A stretch of 64,000 bases of DNA from Primulina eburnea (GCF_022965805.1 NC_133115.1:34091321-34155320), one strand, 5' to 3'; counted from the stretch's first letter, positions 44,369-61,077 are shown. The notes: generated by a model from the sequence alone, not told the origin. Numbers and translations are program-made.

Positions 44369-46658
44369 TGTAACGTCCCGAAAATTTAAAGGTCCACGCG
44401 AACCACATGCATTTGAATTATTAAATTCTTTGGTATTTTTAAATAAATATTTTAATTGCATGAGTTATTTATGTGGTGCATTTTGACATGTTTAAAATAT
44501 ATTTTCTGCATGGTTGCATTAAACTGTATTTTTAAAAAGATATTCAAGTGACGATCGAGGAACGGAGACCGAGGGCTAAAAAAATGTTTTAATTAAATAA
44601 TTAATTTTAATTATTTAATTTAGGGGAGATGGCTTCTCGTATTTTTGAAAACTAGGAATTTTGCGGTGATTTTATACGCCGGGACTAATTTTTTTATTGG
44701 TGTTGGATTTTCAACTAAAATGCGATCTTTTAAGCCGTCCGGCTATTTAATTAATTATCGATTTTTATGAAAACCATTTTATAAATTGATTAAGAGCCTA
44801 GCTTGCACTAAGTGGGCTTAATTAAAAGTTTATTAGGCCTTAAGCCTATTTAACAAATTAGTTAACATATAAATAACAATTTAACCTAAGCCTAGCGCAC
44901 ATCAAACTCACGCCACTCACTGATACACGCCGCACAAAGGATTTTCAGAAAAAAACAAAACTCTCCCTCGGCGCTTCAGTAGTTGCTGCCGTAGGGGAGA
45001 TAGCCTTTTTCCCTTCAAAGTTTTGAGAGTTACAAGCTTCGGTTCTTCCCGTTCTTCGTCGCCGTCGGTATATCGTGCGTTTACGACGCAAAGGCACGCC
45101 AATATCTTCCTTTTCTCGTCCATTACATCATAGTATTGATTTAATTTATGTATGTGCGAAGAACATGAAGTCTTATTCCAGAAAATTCGGTTTTTACGTA
45201 TACGTGCTACGAACTAACGTTTTCATGTGTCGATTCATGTCTTACATGTTTCATGTGTTTAAAAAGGGCTGCCATGATGTTAAGAATTGATAAAATTGAT
45301 GTCTATACATGTTAAAAGAATTTCCAGACCCACACGAACACCACACATCAGGGAACAAGTAAATGGCTTTACTAAATCTGTCATGGGTGTTTTAAGGGTT
45401 CGGGTTTCATGTATAGAGGCTGGTGTGGGTAGCCAGGGTCATGGTAGGAGTCAGGGGAGAGTCCTAGCCACGCTAGGACTCGAGTTAGTTGGTTAGGGAA
45501 GAGCCCAAGAGCACAAGGACTCTTCCCCATGCCACCCGTGAGATGCAGAGAATTAAGGGTGGCGTAGGTTGCTGCTGTGTTGCAGGGAAGGAAAGGGGTG
45601 GCTCGCGGCTGGCTTGGGCGAGCCAGGCTAGGTCCTTAGGGTCCCAGGATGATGGGCATGGGTCGGGCCAGGGGCTGGGACAGATGGGTTGGCTGCTGGT
45701 CCAAGGAACGAGAGGATAGATAATGGCAGTAAGCTTGGGCGAGGCTGCTGTGCTCTTGGGGTGGCTCGCTGCGTGGGTTCCAGGGGCTGGGCTGGTCCGG
45801 GCTGGGTTTGGGCTTGGTCCAAGGAAGGTCAGGGTCATGGGGGGTCAGGTGGTTCGAGGCTGGAAGTGGTCCTAGCCTAGGTAGGAGTCCTAAGATCCCA
45901 AGGTGCTACACGCACAAAGCAAACAGAAATTGGGTCAAGTTCAGTAGGCTCTTTGAACGGGTTAGGGTCATGATTTTTAGCTGGGCTTGCACAGTAAGGT
46001 CCCTAGGTATGTTGGCTAGGTTTTGGTTCAAGGCGGCTCGGGCGTAGCTCGGGTAAATTAGGAGATGGCTCGGTGCGTTCGATAAGGTGTCAAAACGAAA
46101 ATTAAAAAGCTAAATTTGATTCCATGGGTTCACGGGTGCGGTTCATGACTTGGAAAGGGAGAATAAATCTTAAAAATGCTTTGTTTAAAATTTGGGGTCA
46201 AAATAATGAGTTTTGGTATTTATTCGGGATTTAATCGCCGCACGAAACGCTAACGAACGAATTAAGAGAAATGCCTAGTTTTAAGCTTTATAAAATCATG
46301 AAAAATTAGGTTTAAGCTTAATTAATTATTATAAGTCCAAATTTCTAATTTGGGAATTTTATGCTAAGGTTTGGTTTAATTCGGGATTTAAACGCATTAG
46401 TACGTCACGTTTCAAGATTAAATTAAAAAGTCCGCGTTTTAAGCTAAATAAAAATATGAGAAAATTCATGTAAGCTTAAATAAATATTTGGGACATGTTA
46501 TAATCAAGAAATCAAGAAAAAATGTCAGAAACATAAAATGTCACGTCCAGGGGTAAAACGGTCTTTTTACACCTAAAATTAGTAAGGTCATGGCAGTGCC
46601 CTAAATGCAGTTTTTATGATATTAGTGCATTTTAAACACAAGAACACGAGACGTTTCA
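44369..46658 (+). repeat. 3' LTR
   Basis: 2290 bp, offset by exactly 3572 bp from the 5' LTR and virtually identical to it. Confidence 0.95.
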
Positions 46659-47227
46659 AGATGAATGTAAAACACATATAGTCAAAGATTTTTATGCATA
46701 GAATATCTATTTTTATACCCTATATGAAATAATTGATATTGAAAAATCATATATTTGTAATTATTAATTTATTTATACCTATTTTTTACCTCATAAAAGA
46801 CATGTTGGTCTAAAGAGTATATGAACATTTTTTATGGATCAAAGAGTGCATAAAAGGTTTTTTCTCATAGCAAATGGCCCAAACTCAAGCGGAAATTAAT
46901 GCAATTTACCCTTAACAACTTAACCTAATTCGCCTAATGTGCATTAAAAAAGCTAGTGCGAGCTGCATCTATTTCATTCGGCTCCAAGCATATATATATA
47001 ATATTAGCTCTGGGTATACGCCTTTTGTATACTTCGCGATTTTGTTTATATAAGTACTATCATTAAAAAAAATTGGCATTAAAATTGAAATTTTTAAAAC
47101 AAAATTTAAAATTTTATGATTTTTAATAATTTTTTTAGATTTGTTTACATAAAATTAATTTTCACGCCTAAAAAAAAGATAAACAAAAGGAGGTATGTTA
47201 CGTAGATTCTAAAAATCTTACCACTCA

Positions 47228-47329
<102 letters not shown>

Positions 47330-48589
47330 ATACTAAAGAGTCGTGTGGTCTATAAAAAATGAGAAGGAAGTAGGTTGTTTTTATAAAAAAAAAATTATGT
47401 AAAACAATTAATTAGAGTGGAAAAAGGTAGTATGGACATTTTGAAATTTATATTTATAATTCTCTATACTACATTATAAAACATAAAAAGTAGTTTCGAT
47501 TTCTTTGGTATTACATATTTGTTTGAGCTAAAATATTTAATCATGAAGTTCAATTTAATTATACAAGCTCATCAAATGTGGCACACAAATTTTCATCTAT
47601 TCAAATTAATTAAGATAAGTCAAAAGATCGTGGAAATAGGAAAAGATCGTGGAACGTATAAGATGAGATCATGGGGAAGTGGAGAATGATCGTACAGTTG
47701 CTAGAATGAAAAGGGGCATAAAAACACACAAATCTATACAAAAAATATGCAAATACTCTCTACTAAATTTCGATTTTCAAACACTAATTTTCAAACATTC
47801 TAGTAAATTTTCTAACATTATAGGTCTTATCGTTTCAGGTTTCAACAACTTTATATGTTAAATTTTTATGTTTTGTAAATCTCTACCATTTATTGAAAAT
47901 ATAGATAATGTCAGTTTTCTTCGTTTTGACGTTATATTTGTTTTAGTAGATTATAACTTACGATTGAATTTAGGATTTCCTTTCACTTGATTTTTAGAAA
48001 TTAGATTTTTATCATTTTTACACAAATTGGTGCATCTTTGCGTCTGGCCCGTACACAAATCGAAATATTGTGCAAACAATATCTTATCTTTTTTCAAAAA
48101 TATATTAAATAATATAATTTTTTTAAAATGTTATCATTAAATTTTTAGATATCAATTCTAACAAAAAAATATGTAAAAATAAATGATAATCATTTCAACC
48201 GTGTAAACACGTATCATGCACCAGGACATTAGTAATATTATTTTTAAAAAAAAAAAGATGTAACGTGAAATAATCAAACTGAAATAAAAGATAAATTTTG
48301 CTGAAATTCTTATTACTTTTCAAGAAATTTTCAAGAAACAAGTGTTTGGAGATAAGTTTGTGTTTCCTTTTTTTGTGTTAATAAAAAATAGCCTCCCCAA
48401 TCCAAAACCATTAAAACTTCACCAACCTCCCTAAAATATCCAAATCACCCATAGCTGTATTATTTTATTTTTTAAATTTCATTTCTATTATTTTGTCTTA
48501 AATCATCAATTCGTTTATTATTATGGAATATAAATAATTTAATATGATTAAAAGATTCAAGTAATTAATCTTAACATTATATACATAAA

Positions 48590-48772
48590 CACAAAAACTC
48601 TTGTGAGACGGTCTCACATATCAATTTCGTGGGTCGAATATCTTATTTAGATCATACATGAAAAAATATTAATTTTTATGCGAAGAATATTACTTTTTAT
48701 TGTAACTATTGGTAAGGTTGATCCGTCTCACAGATAAAGATTCGTAAAACCGTCTCACAAGAGACCTACTCA
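48590..48772 (+). repeat. GTGAGAC foldback repeat, copy 17
   Basis: CACAAAAACTCTTGTGAGAC at the left and CCGTCTCACAAGAGACCTAC at the right. Confidence 0.88.
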
Positions 48773-49373
48773 TACATAAATTTTTGATATACTATTTTAA
48801 ATACTTTTTATTCAGTGTATAAATATATAAGTTGTTTTGCATAAATATTAAGTTTTTTTTAAGACTTTGACAAGTTAAAAACTAAAAATTTAATTATTTA
48901 CTAGCGAACGACTTACACATGTGTGTAAAATAATTATTATTATTTGAATCATGATCATAATCATTAATGGATCTAATTCAGTAATAAAGTTTTGTTACAA
49001 TTTTAAATTATGATTTGGATAAAAATAATATAATTAATTAAATATGTGATATGTGATTTGTAAAGATAATATATGAATTTTTAAAATAAATATTATAATT
49101 ATAAATAAATTGTGCGAAAAACATAACTTTTCAAAATATATTTTTCGTAAAAATTAATGGATTATGGATGAATAAAAAACCATATAACATGAGATTATTA
49201 ATTAAGTAATTAATTAGAGTCATAAAAATAAATTATTAATATTCAGAAGGGGAAAACGGAAATCGATTCCTCAGATAGGTTAAATATTCAGCAACCTGCA
49301 ACTCATCACATTTCAGTGGCCGTTTTTTCTTCTCTCTCACAGTAAACTCCAAAGCCACATAACCCGGTTACTC

Positions 49374-52722
<3,349 letters not shown>

Positions 52723-53650
52723 AGGTTTCAAAGTGTTCTCCTTGTTTGTGGTGCAGCTAGGTCTTAAGAAATGTAATGTTCCGGGCAGCTACTTCTCCTT
52801 GTTTGTGGTGCAGTTAGGTCTTAAGAAATGCAGTGTTCCGGGCGGCTAGTTGTCTTGAAGCTGCTAACTTTTAAGTCGTTAAGCTGTGTACTAGCAGTAT
52901 GCTATGATTTCACGTTTTCCGCGAACCGTGTTCTGATGTTTTGTTGAGGTTATGTGTTGTTGACATTAATAAGTTTGGTTGATCTTAGGTATGGTAATTA
53001 TGTATGAAATAAGTGAGCTATCAACGTTTAGAAGTTTATTCTGCGAGTGGGTTTGCGTATGTTCACAATTACGTCTTAAATTGGGTCATATTGCGCGTGT
53101 GGCCAGTGGCACATCATGTGATATTTTACTATTTAATATCATTATTTAAATAGTTTTATAAAATGCTCATTTTCGCGTACTTTTTCTCATTTTTTCACAT
53201 GAATTTTTTGATTTTTAAGATTCTTAAGAGTGTTTTCTTAAAATAATGATTATATATGAAAGAAAAGGTTTAAACATATAATTACATTGTAAAATTGGCG
53301 TCAATATAAATATTTATTCGAGGAAAAGAATAAGCTTATTATTTCTAAACCTTTTGGTGTGACAGAAATAACTTTTTATCTTCGAATTCGCCATAATATT
53401 TAATATATAAAAGAAAGACAAATTCTAACAACATCAATTATTTTACAGCAAGTGTTAGAAACCATTTAAAAAAAAAAAACTTAAATTCGTCGACAGATCG
53501 TTAACTTCACAGTTTTATGTTATTATGTTGATCTATACTGAAAAGTCAGAATTTCAAGCTTATTTAAGTCTCAACTTCCATCAACTCTTAGAATCAGTTA
53601 CATAGTTTGCTATGATAAACTAGCCTAGCATCGTGTCGTTAACGGTGCTT
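52723..53650. other. Spacer between convergent KARI and PEPC genes
   Basis: Holds the 3' UTRs of both genes. The KARI side contains a 57-bp tandem duplication (separate entry). The rest is AT-rich with no features seen. Confidence 0.7.
52736..52849 (+). repeat. 57-bp tandem duplication in the KARI 3' UTR
   Basis: Two adjacent units, 52736-52792 and 52793-52849, each contain CCTTGTTTGTGGTGCAG, TAGGTCTTAAGAAATG and TGTTCCGGGC, with only a few differences. They begin 13 bp after the stop codon. Confidence 0.92.
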
Positions 53651-56600
53651 TTAACCGGTGTTCTGCAATCCTGCTGCGATACCTTTCATCGTCAAGATGA
53701 GAGTGTCTTCCAAACCCGGAGCATATTCGCTCTCCGGGTTAAGCTTAACTAATTCTGAAGCTGGCTTGCTTGTCTCAGCCTCCGTGATATCTTTCGACAG
53801 GTGCCGACCAACTTCTACGTTGTAACTTGGATCACGAACTCGCTTCAAAGTGTAAACCTGGCAGGCATTGAGGACAGTGATGTATGGATCCCGAAGCCTC
53901 AGTCGTTGCCTCAAGTAAGGGTCTCCTTGAAGAAGTTCGGTATGCCCAGCAACCTGAGGAGAACATGAACGAGTTGGTATATTAGAAATGCATCTTAAAT
54001 TACCTATACTACTAGATAATGCTTAAAACAAGAAGGTTTTAAAACTATGTTTCATGTTCATTGAATTGGAGGGGCTTACTTGAAGAATTAAGAGTTTAGT
54101 AGCTTCATAGTTGGCGCGCAACTGCTCCCCGAATGGCCACAGATCTTCTGAAACCAAGAGTTTGTCATACAGAGCGGCGATTCTTGGGTCTCCCTTGGCC
54201 AGGACCATTTCGACCAAGTCAATAGTCACTCTAAAAAAAGGCCATTCTCTGTACATATCCTTGAGCACTCGAAGATTTCTCGTGTCCTTGTCAATTACGT
54301 GTTTCAACGCAGACCCGAACCCAAGCCATACTGGGAGATGAAATCTTGTCTGTGTCCATGCAAATATCCATGGGATTGCTCGAAGCGACTCTATTCCCCC
54401 ACTCGGCTTTCTTTTTGCTGGACGACTCCCAATGTTCATCCTGCCATACTCCAATTCAGGCGTTGCCTGTAATATTGAGAAATGGAAATAAGAAAATGTA
54501 ATTAGGAAAACGAGAATCCGAGAGAACAAGAAAAAGGGGCACATTACATGGCATGTTCTCACATTTGTTTCACCTTGATTATGTTTATATGATAATAATG
54601 CGTGAGTTTTTTAGAGGCGACACAGAAGATAAACACAATATATGACAAAGCAACGAGATACTCACAAGGCGAAAGTATTCAACAAATCGAGGTTCTTGGA
54701 AAACCACAGACCGATACTCTTTTGTGGCAACGACAGCCATCTCCTCCATGAGTGACCGCCATTCTGGCTTTGGCGCAATAGGGGCATGCATTCCATGCTC
54801 AAGTGTAGCTGCAGTAAAACGTTGCAGAGTCCGGAAACATAAATGCTCCTCTGCAAATGATCGCTCAATTACTTCCCCTTGAACAGTGACGCGGAGCGAC
54901 CCATTAATAGTTTCTGGTGGCTGCGACAAAATGGCAAGATGTGTCGGACCTCCTCCTCTTCCAACTGTCCCACCTCTTCCATGGAACATCGTGAGCTTCA
55001 CTCCATATTGTTTAGCTACGCTTACAAGTTCTTCTTGGGCCTTGTACAGTTGCCATGCTGCAGAAAGGCGTCCTGCATCCTTTCCTGAGTCCGAGTATCC
55101 AATCATGACTTCTTGTTTCCCCTTGATCCTATTACGGTACCAATCTATCGAGAAAAGCCGAGCCATCGCAGCAGGAGCAACTTCAAGATCGGCAAGCTTT
55201 TCAAACAACGGAACAACCCTTAATGGGTCTTTGACATTGCATGCATGTTGCAAAAGCTCCACAGCTAGCACATCAGATGGGGCAGTCGCCATCGAAATTA
55301 TATACGCACCAAAATTATCAGAGGGGAGCTCGGCAATGACTTTAAATGTTTCCAAAACATCAGCGATTTCCTCAGTTTTGTGTAGATCATGCCCGAACAA
55401 TGGCCGCTTGCTACTAAGTTCAGATAATAGCCATTCTTGTCTTTTCTCCTCCGACCATTCCTTGTAGGATCCAATTTGTAGGTGCCTGGTAATTGCATCT
55501 AAAACATCGGTGTGCCTATCTGACTCTTGCCTGATATCAAGTCTTACCAGTGAAAGCCCAAATGTGAACACTTGTCTCAGAAAATCAAGAAGACTCCCAT
55601 CAGCAATCGGTCGATCACCACTATCACAAAGAGATCTATAGCAAAGCTCCAGAGGCTCCAGAAACTAGGGATAAAAGCTTTTGTTATTCATTCATGTAAT
55701 AAGATCAAATACCAAAAGGAAAAATAACAAAGTACAAGAATGAAGTTCCATGTTCAAAAAAAATTGTATTCATGTTTCACTCCAGGGAATTTAATGGAAT
55801 TCCAAGGACTACTCTGAATCAAAGGATCTCTACTCTTGTAAGTTTTACCAACAAAACTCATGCGAAACTGGCATGTGATCAAATCGGACGAGCTTAGAAA
55901 TGGACATCACGGAATGATACTCAACCATTTCATAAATAATCATCAGTTTTGCATATGTAGCAAGACCAGGAAAGTAACATATTTTTTTATGCTGGAAAAT
56001 TGGAAATGGCAACTTTTTTAGTGAAATACTCAAAACTTAGCACAACTCAAGAAGATGAAAGTGACAACAAGAGAGAAAAGTGTTTGGGATTGGCAGACCT
56101 CTTCAACATTGGTGAAGGTTGCTTCCACAGGAATATCAGAGGTCCCATCTGATAGTAATTGACGAGCATGTTCACGCGTATGATAGAGCTTGTCCCTCAC
56201 ATCACCAAGGATAACACGATAAGGCTCACTAGGTGGAATTTTTTTCCAAAACTCTGTCAATGAATTGGGGAAGTGAAACAAAATGAGTAAAACAACATAA
56301 AACATTCGACATTTATGGAACATATAAAGACAAATGATCACCCTGATTGTATGACAACACAACAAACAATGAGTACTACAGCAGATAAAGCTGAAACTGA
56401 TTCATGGGAAGTATGGATACTTAAAACAAAATCAAATGTATTTGTACATACCAATGTAATGTTTTGCATCTCTCTTTGATGACTTTTGCAGTTCATCTGC
56501 ACGTGCACCGAGTTCTTCGTTGCAGCGCCACATTGAAAGCTGCCAGAGAATATATACATATTACTAAACAAGGCTATATTGCAAGAAAATCCAGAATGCC

Positions 56601-58380
56601 AGAAAAAATCACTTTCTCACCTCGAACATGAGATCCTCTATCTGAGAGAAGTACAAATTTGCAGCCATCATTCTAGCCAGCAAACATACATCTCTTGTAA
56701 CTTCAGGAGTCACCCTTGGATTTCCTACCATCAGACACAACACATCTCAGCCACAAGCGCGTAAAAAAATAAATGGATATAGCAATGTTGAAAAATGACA
56801 AAATCTTGTTCTGCTAAATTATGTAGCAACCAAAAAAATATGCAAAAGAGTAAACCGATGACTATTAAAATGCAATTAAAGAAGGAAGTACCATCACGAT
56901 CCCCACCCATCCAGGAAGAGAACTGGATAAGAGGAGCATTGTAGGGAACACGCTCATTTATTCCAATATTTTTCAAAGCAGTATCCACACGCCGTAAGAA
57001 TTTTGGCACTCCCTTCCAAATCGTTTCATGAAAGTAACTTAATCCTGCTCTTGTCTCATCTTGGGGGGCCGGAGGATTTCTCCTAATTTCATCTGTTCGA
57101 AATGCAGCTTGAATCTGCATGGACCAAATATATGCTAAGAAAATTGCATACAAAAAAACCGTTAAACAAAAAGGCAATCTCATATATTTCACAGCAAGTC
57201 CCTACTTTAATTGATCTTATACATGGCCTTTTATATTAGCTCAATGATAAGAATCCACCACGAAAATATGAAATTCTTTTTACCAGTTGTGATAATGAAA
57301 CAGAAATGATAAAAAATAGAAAATTTAATGTCTATGGTGTGTGATTCAACGATATCAACAAACCAAAAGAGAATGAATGATCCAGAAAGCACACCTCTCT
57401 TTGTAAGGCCTCACCAAGCTCCTGCTTATCGTCGGGAGTAATATCCTTGGCATTTAGCTGAGTTAAACAATTACGAATCCTGGAAAATATACAAGTAAAT
57501 TAAAGATAATTCCTATTCAATCTCACAAGTCTTGGTTAGACTAAAAAAGCCGAATAAATACAAACCTCGCGTGTTTTTGAAGCAAAGATCTACGGACGGA
57601 CTGAGTAGGATGCGCCGTCAACACAAAATCTATAGTTTGGTTCTTCAACGCATAGAAAACTTCTTCAGGCGACTTATTCAGTTGTCCAACAAGCCGTTTT
57701 ATAGTCTCTTCGAGGTCCGATTCAGTGGGTGCCGAGGCCTCATCAGACAAGTCCTTCTTTTTTAACTTGATCCGGCGTCTGTATGCAATCTGAACCTCCT
57801 CGGCAAGATTGGCTAAATTCAACATGTTAGCAAAAGATTTTGCCAGTACAATAGAGTCCCCAGCATCCAGACCAGTTAGAACTCTCCCTAGTTCTTCAAG
57901 TTTCATTGGATCACCTTTCGCCATATAGTCTGCAGAAATCTCGTAACATTCTTGAACCTGGTCCATATTTTAACATTGGAATTGTAAGTTTTACTACAGA
58001 TTTAATTGCAATTCCCCACAAGAACTTGCTTCCGTTCCCATCGTAAAGTAAAAAGAGAATGTCGGGTTATAAAACATAAAAGTTTTAAATGCGAATTATA
58101 AATCTGTCTTGTCTAATAAAAGATTTTACAGTCAATGAGTCTAAACACAAGATTGCACAAACTCCACGTTAAAAATCATGAAAAACAAAAAGAATAAAAA
58201 AATAAAATTTCGTACCTTCTCTCTGATCTCCTCTCCATGCAAGCCTTGAAGAATATCAAGAAAATGATCCAAAAGCAGAGCATCATACTCCACCAGCTTA
58301 TCATCCTCTGAAACCTTCGCAGGTGCCAAGAGCCTTAACTGTGCATCAATTGATGCCATTTTTTCTAGCTTCTTGCTCAT
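53651..58380 (-). CDS. PPC: Phosphoenolpyruvate carboxylase, plant-type (C3-like isoform)
   Basis: Ten exons join in frame on the minus strand: 58380-58216, 57957-57566, 57479-57395, 57114-56892, 56724-56621, 56539-56452, 56253-56099, 55664-54666, 54466-54080 and 53953-53651. They encode 966 aa, the usual length. EC 4.1.1.31 carboxylates PEP with bicarbonate to oxaloacetate in the cytosol. The N-terminal phosphorylation site is present ([11 protein letters not shown], Ser10), so it is a plant-type PEPC regulated by PEPC kinase. Catalytic motifs are [13 protein letters not shown] (His171), [12 protein letters not shown] (592-602) and the glycine loop [14 protein letters not shown] (631-644). 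The C-terminus is QNTG. Position 773 is Ala ([12 protein letters not shown]), where C4 enzymes carry Ser, so this is a non-photosynthetic housekeeping type. The start is the ATG at 58380; upstream in-frame sequence lacks an ATG. No exon is broken. Confidence 0.97.
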
Positions 58381-59274
58381 GTTTTTATCTCCCGAATCCA
58401 CTGTATATACCCTTCAAAAACAGGGAAAAAAGAAGAAATAAAAAAGATTGCCTTTTCTTTTCTTTTTCTCTCAGTTTTTCGAAAAAGATAAACAAAAGGC
58501 GCACTGGATTTCCGAGGCTTCACCTCTACCAAATCACGGTAACAAAAAGACAATCCTAGAAGCGAAAAATAAACAAAGATTCAAGAAACAAGTGGCAAAG
58601 CGAGAGACAAAAGATGGTTAGACGTGGGTTGTGTTGTATTCTATCTGGTTTTATAGGCGTGTGTGCATCTAGTAAACATTTGATCTGGTTTCGTTATCCT
58701 AACAGGACTCATATTCTGATTCTTCTATATTTGTGTGTTCTGCGATTGTGTTGTACTAGGAATATGCCACGGTTGAAAAAAAGAGAATTTTTTTAAATAT
58801 TTAGGTAATCTTATCTCGAGTTCCGAAGATTAAGGGTTAAGAAAAATCTATAACTACTTTTTATTTGCCTTGTAAATGCAAAAAAAAGAGATTCTTGGAA
58901 TTTCTAAAAAAACGGTCTCACATGATATTCACTCATATCTCAATTAATGATATTCAATACACAGAATTTTTGTCAAATCATTTCATGATTCGATTTTGTA
59001 TCGTAATTTTTCAATCATATAAACTAAATCGATTCATCTCAGTCACCGTGTGGAGAGTCAAATACGTGCCATCCTATGGATTATTCTATAAGTCAAATGC
59101 ATACGTGTCAACTTTTAGCAAGATATATTCCTTTTCACGAAACACAATCATTGTTTATATCTAATTTATCTAACAAAAATATAAATTTTTTCGTTCTAAT
59201 ATCAATAGAATCGGATGTTTATGACGTAACTATTATAAAATATATAATTACACGGATATTTTGGTTTTTAGTGA

Positions 59275-59455
59275 AGACAAAAACTTGTGTGAGACGGTCT
59301 CATAGGTCATATTTGTGAGACGGGTCTTTTATTTGGGTCACCCATGAAAAAGTATTACTTTTTATGCTAAGAGTATTACTTTTTATTGTGAATATGGGTA
59401 GGGTTGACCCGTCTCACAGATTATGATCCGTGAGACGGTCTCACATGAGACTCAC
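59275..59455 (+). repeat. GTGAGAC foldback repeat, copy 18 (left arm of second inverted pair)
   Basis: AGACAAAAACTTGTGTGAGA at the left and GGTCTCACATGAGACTCAC at the right. Well preserved. Faces copy 19. Confidence 0.92.
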
Positions 59456-59473
59456 TTTTTAGTGAATGACAAA

Positions 59474-59657
59474 TGAGTAGGTTTTTTATGAGACGGTCTC
59501 ATGAATCTTTATCTATGAGACATGTCAATCTTACCGATATTCACAATAAAAAGTAATACTCTTAACATAAAAAATAATATTTTTGTATGAATGACCTAAA
59601 TAAGATATCTGTCTCACAAAATACGACATGTGAGATCATCTCACACAAGTTTTTGTC
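59474..59657 (-). repeat. GTGAGAC foldback repeat, copy 19 (right arm of second inverted pair)
   Basis: GAGTAGGTTTTTTATGAGAC at the left and CACACAAGTTTTTGTC at the right. Head-to-head with copy 18 across about 18 bp. Confidence 0.9.
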
Positions 59658-60199
59658 ATGACATATACCATCCAAAAATCTAGTAATGACCAACAATGAT
59701 TCAGACTTATAACGTATTAACTTAAATTAAACGATTATATAAATTTGGAGTTATCATATTTATATTTTTTTTATGGTATCCATACGGTGTTAATTATTTA
59801 ATGTTTGTTTTACATATTGTTTCAAATTACATCTTTAAATTATTTGTAGATACATATACTTTATTGCGATCGAAATAATAGCGAGCTAATGGCACTTTGA
59901 AGATTTGAGTTTTTATCTTTAATTAATACTAGATCCATGCTTGTATGTGTTTTTGCATATATTAAGAAAATTATTTTAAAAATAATTTTACATTAAAAAT
60001 AATTATATCTTTATTTCATGAGTGTTTTAATAGAATAAAAAAAATTATTGGATAAATGGAAGCACTCCAAAAAGATTCATCCACCACCTAAAATAAATGA
60101 GTTCATCGGGTTTTTAAAAAATTCAATGATAAGTGTGGCGATTTTTTCTCGCAAATCTGCTTTTGAATTTTTAGTGGACATCATAAATAAATGAAGTTT

Positions 60200-60268
60200 C
60201 ACTATAAATATGGACTGAATCGACCGTTTCACAGGCACAGATTTATGCTTAATCACAAGAGACTATCT
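60200..60268. repeat. Possible remnant of the GTGAGAC repeat
   Basis: CACTATAAATATGGACTGAATCGACCGTTTCACAGGCACAG...CACAAGAGACTATCTC keeps the right half of the element only. Confidence 0.4.
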
Positions 60269-60938
60269 CAAACCATAGAACTATATTATTTAAGAAAATA
60301 GTTATTTTTTTAATAAAAAAAATACTTTTAACACATTAGCTTCTTTAACCAAACGGATTCTAAGTATATAGTTTTCACCTAATTAATATAATTTTAATGC
60401 ATATAACTTCTAAAAAATTATTCTTCACTTTTCAATTAAAAAAACAATGTTTTGGCTGAATGTATAAAATATTGAAGTAAATGGGCAAGTAAAAACACCA
60501 AAAAATGTAGAAAAGAAATATAATTATTATATGGTGAATTAATTAATATTAATTAAACTAAATAAATCAGAATACGTCTGGTATTTGCAGGAAAATCAAG
60601 CTTAAGGTCAATTTTAATTTTAATATTAAAAAATGGCGGAAATATATTTAGATAATCTTGGGCCCAGAGGAAGATGAGGCTTATATGGGCTTTTAAAAAC
60701 GTAGGAACTCCATTAGAAGTCAAACCCAATAAGTGAAGTAGCACGATATACTTTTCAATCCACGGCCCGGATTAACCTTTTTGGGGTTGTTACGAGTATT
60801 TGGGCCTTACCCGTCCAATTGTAATCTACAGATATTTTAAAGATTTATCCAATGTATATACAAAATACAGTGATTGCGGGTTCTTTTTTTCTTTTTCTTT
60901 TTCTTTTTAAGTTGGAAATTAGCATAATTATCTTTGTG

Positions 60939-61077
60939 GCAAACACTTGTGTGAGACGGTATTACAGATCGTATTTTATGAAACGGATATCTTATTTGGG
61001 TCATCCATGAAAAAAGTATTACTTTTTATGCCAAGAATATTACTTTTTATTGTGAATATCGATAGGGATGACCCGCT
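60939..61077 (+). repeat. GTGAGAC foldback repeat, truncated copy 20
   Basis: GCAAACACTTGTGTGAGACG at the left through GTGAATATCGATAGGGATGACCCG, where it stops. The right tip is missing. Confidence 0.85.

Larger units (their letters stand above)
40797..46658 (+). mobile_element. Young non-autonomous LTR retrotransposon
   Basis: Complete element of 5862 bp: 5' LTR 40797-43086, internal region 43087-44368, 3' LTR 44369-46658. It is flanked by a perfect 5-bp target duplication AGATG (40792-40796 and 46659-46663). The LTRs begin TG and end CA. By eye they differ at only one position (C at 41126, T at 44698). The internal 1282 bp hold a primer-binding site and a polypurine tract but no gag, protease, reverse transcriptase or integrase frame, so movement must have used proteins from another element. 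The LTR start TGTAACGTCCCG and the GAGGACGAAATTC stretch before the PPT resemble plant Ty3/gypsy chromoviruses; that affiliation is inference. The orientation is given by PBS and PPT. The short frames repeated in both LTRs are not genes. Confidence 0.95.

Noticed and set aside
40797..46658. Simple tandem duplication of 2.29 kb
   Set aside because: The repeat pair is bounded by TG...CA, has a PBS after the first copy, a PPT before the second and a perfect 5-bp target duplication outside, so it is an LTR element.
54886..55467. Plus-strand 193-codon frame inside PEPC exon 8
   Set aside because: Antisense shadow of a highly conserved PEPC exon.
58381..58401. N-terminal extension of PEPC (DSGDKN) upstream of the ATG
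   Set aside because: It would start with GTG. The ATG at 58380 gives the usual short PEPC N-terminus before the phosphorylation site.
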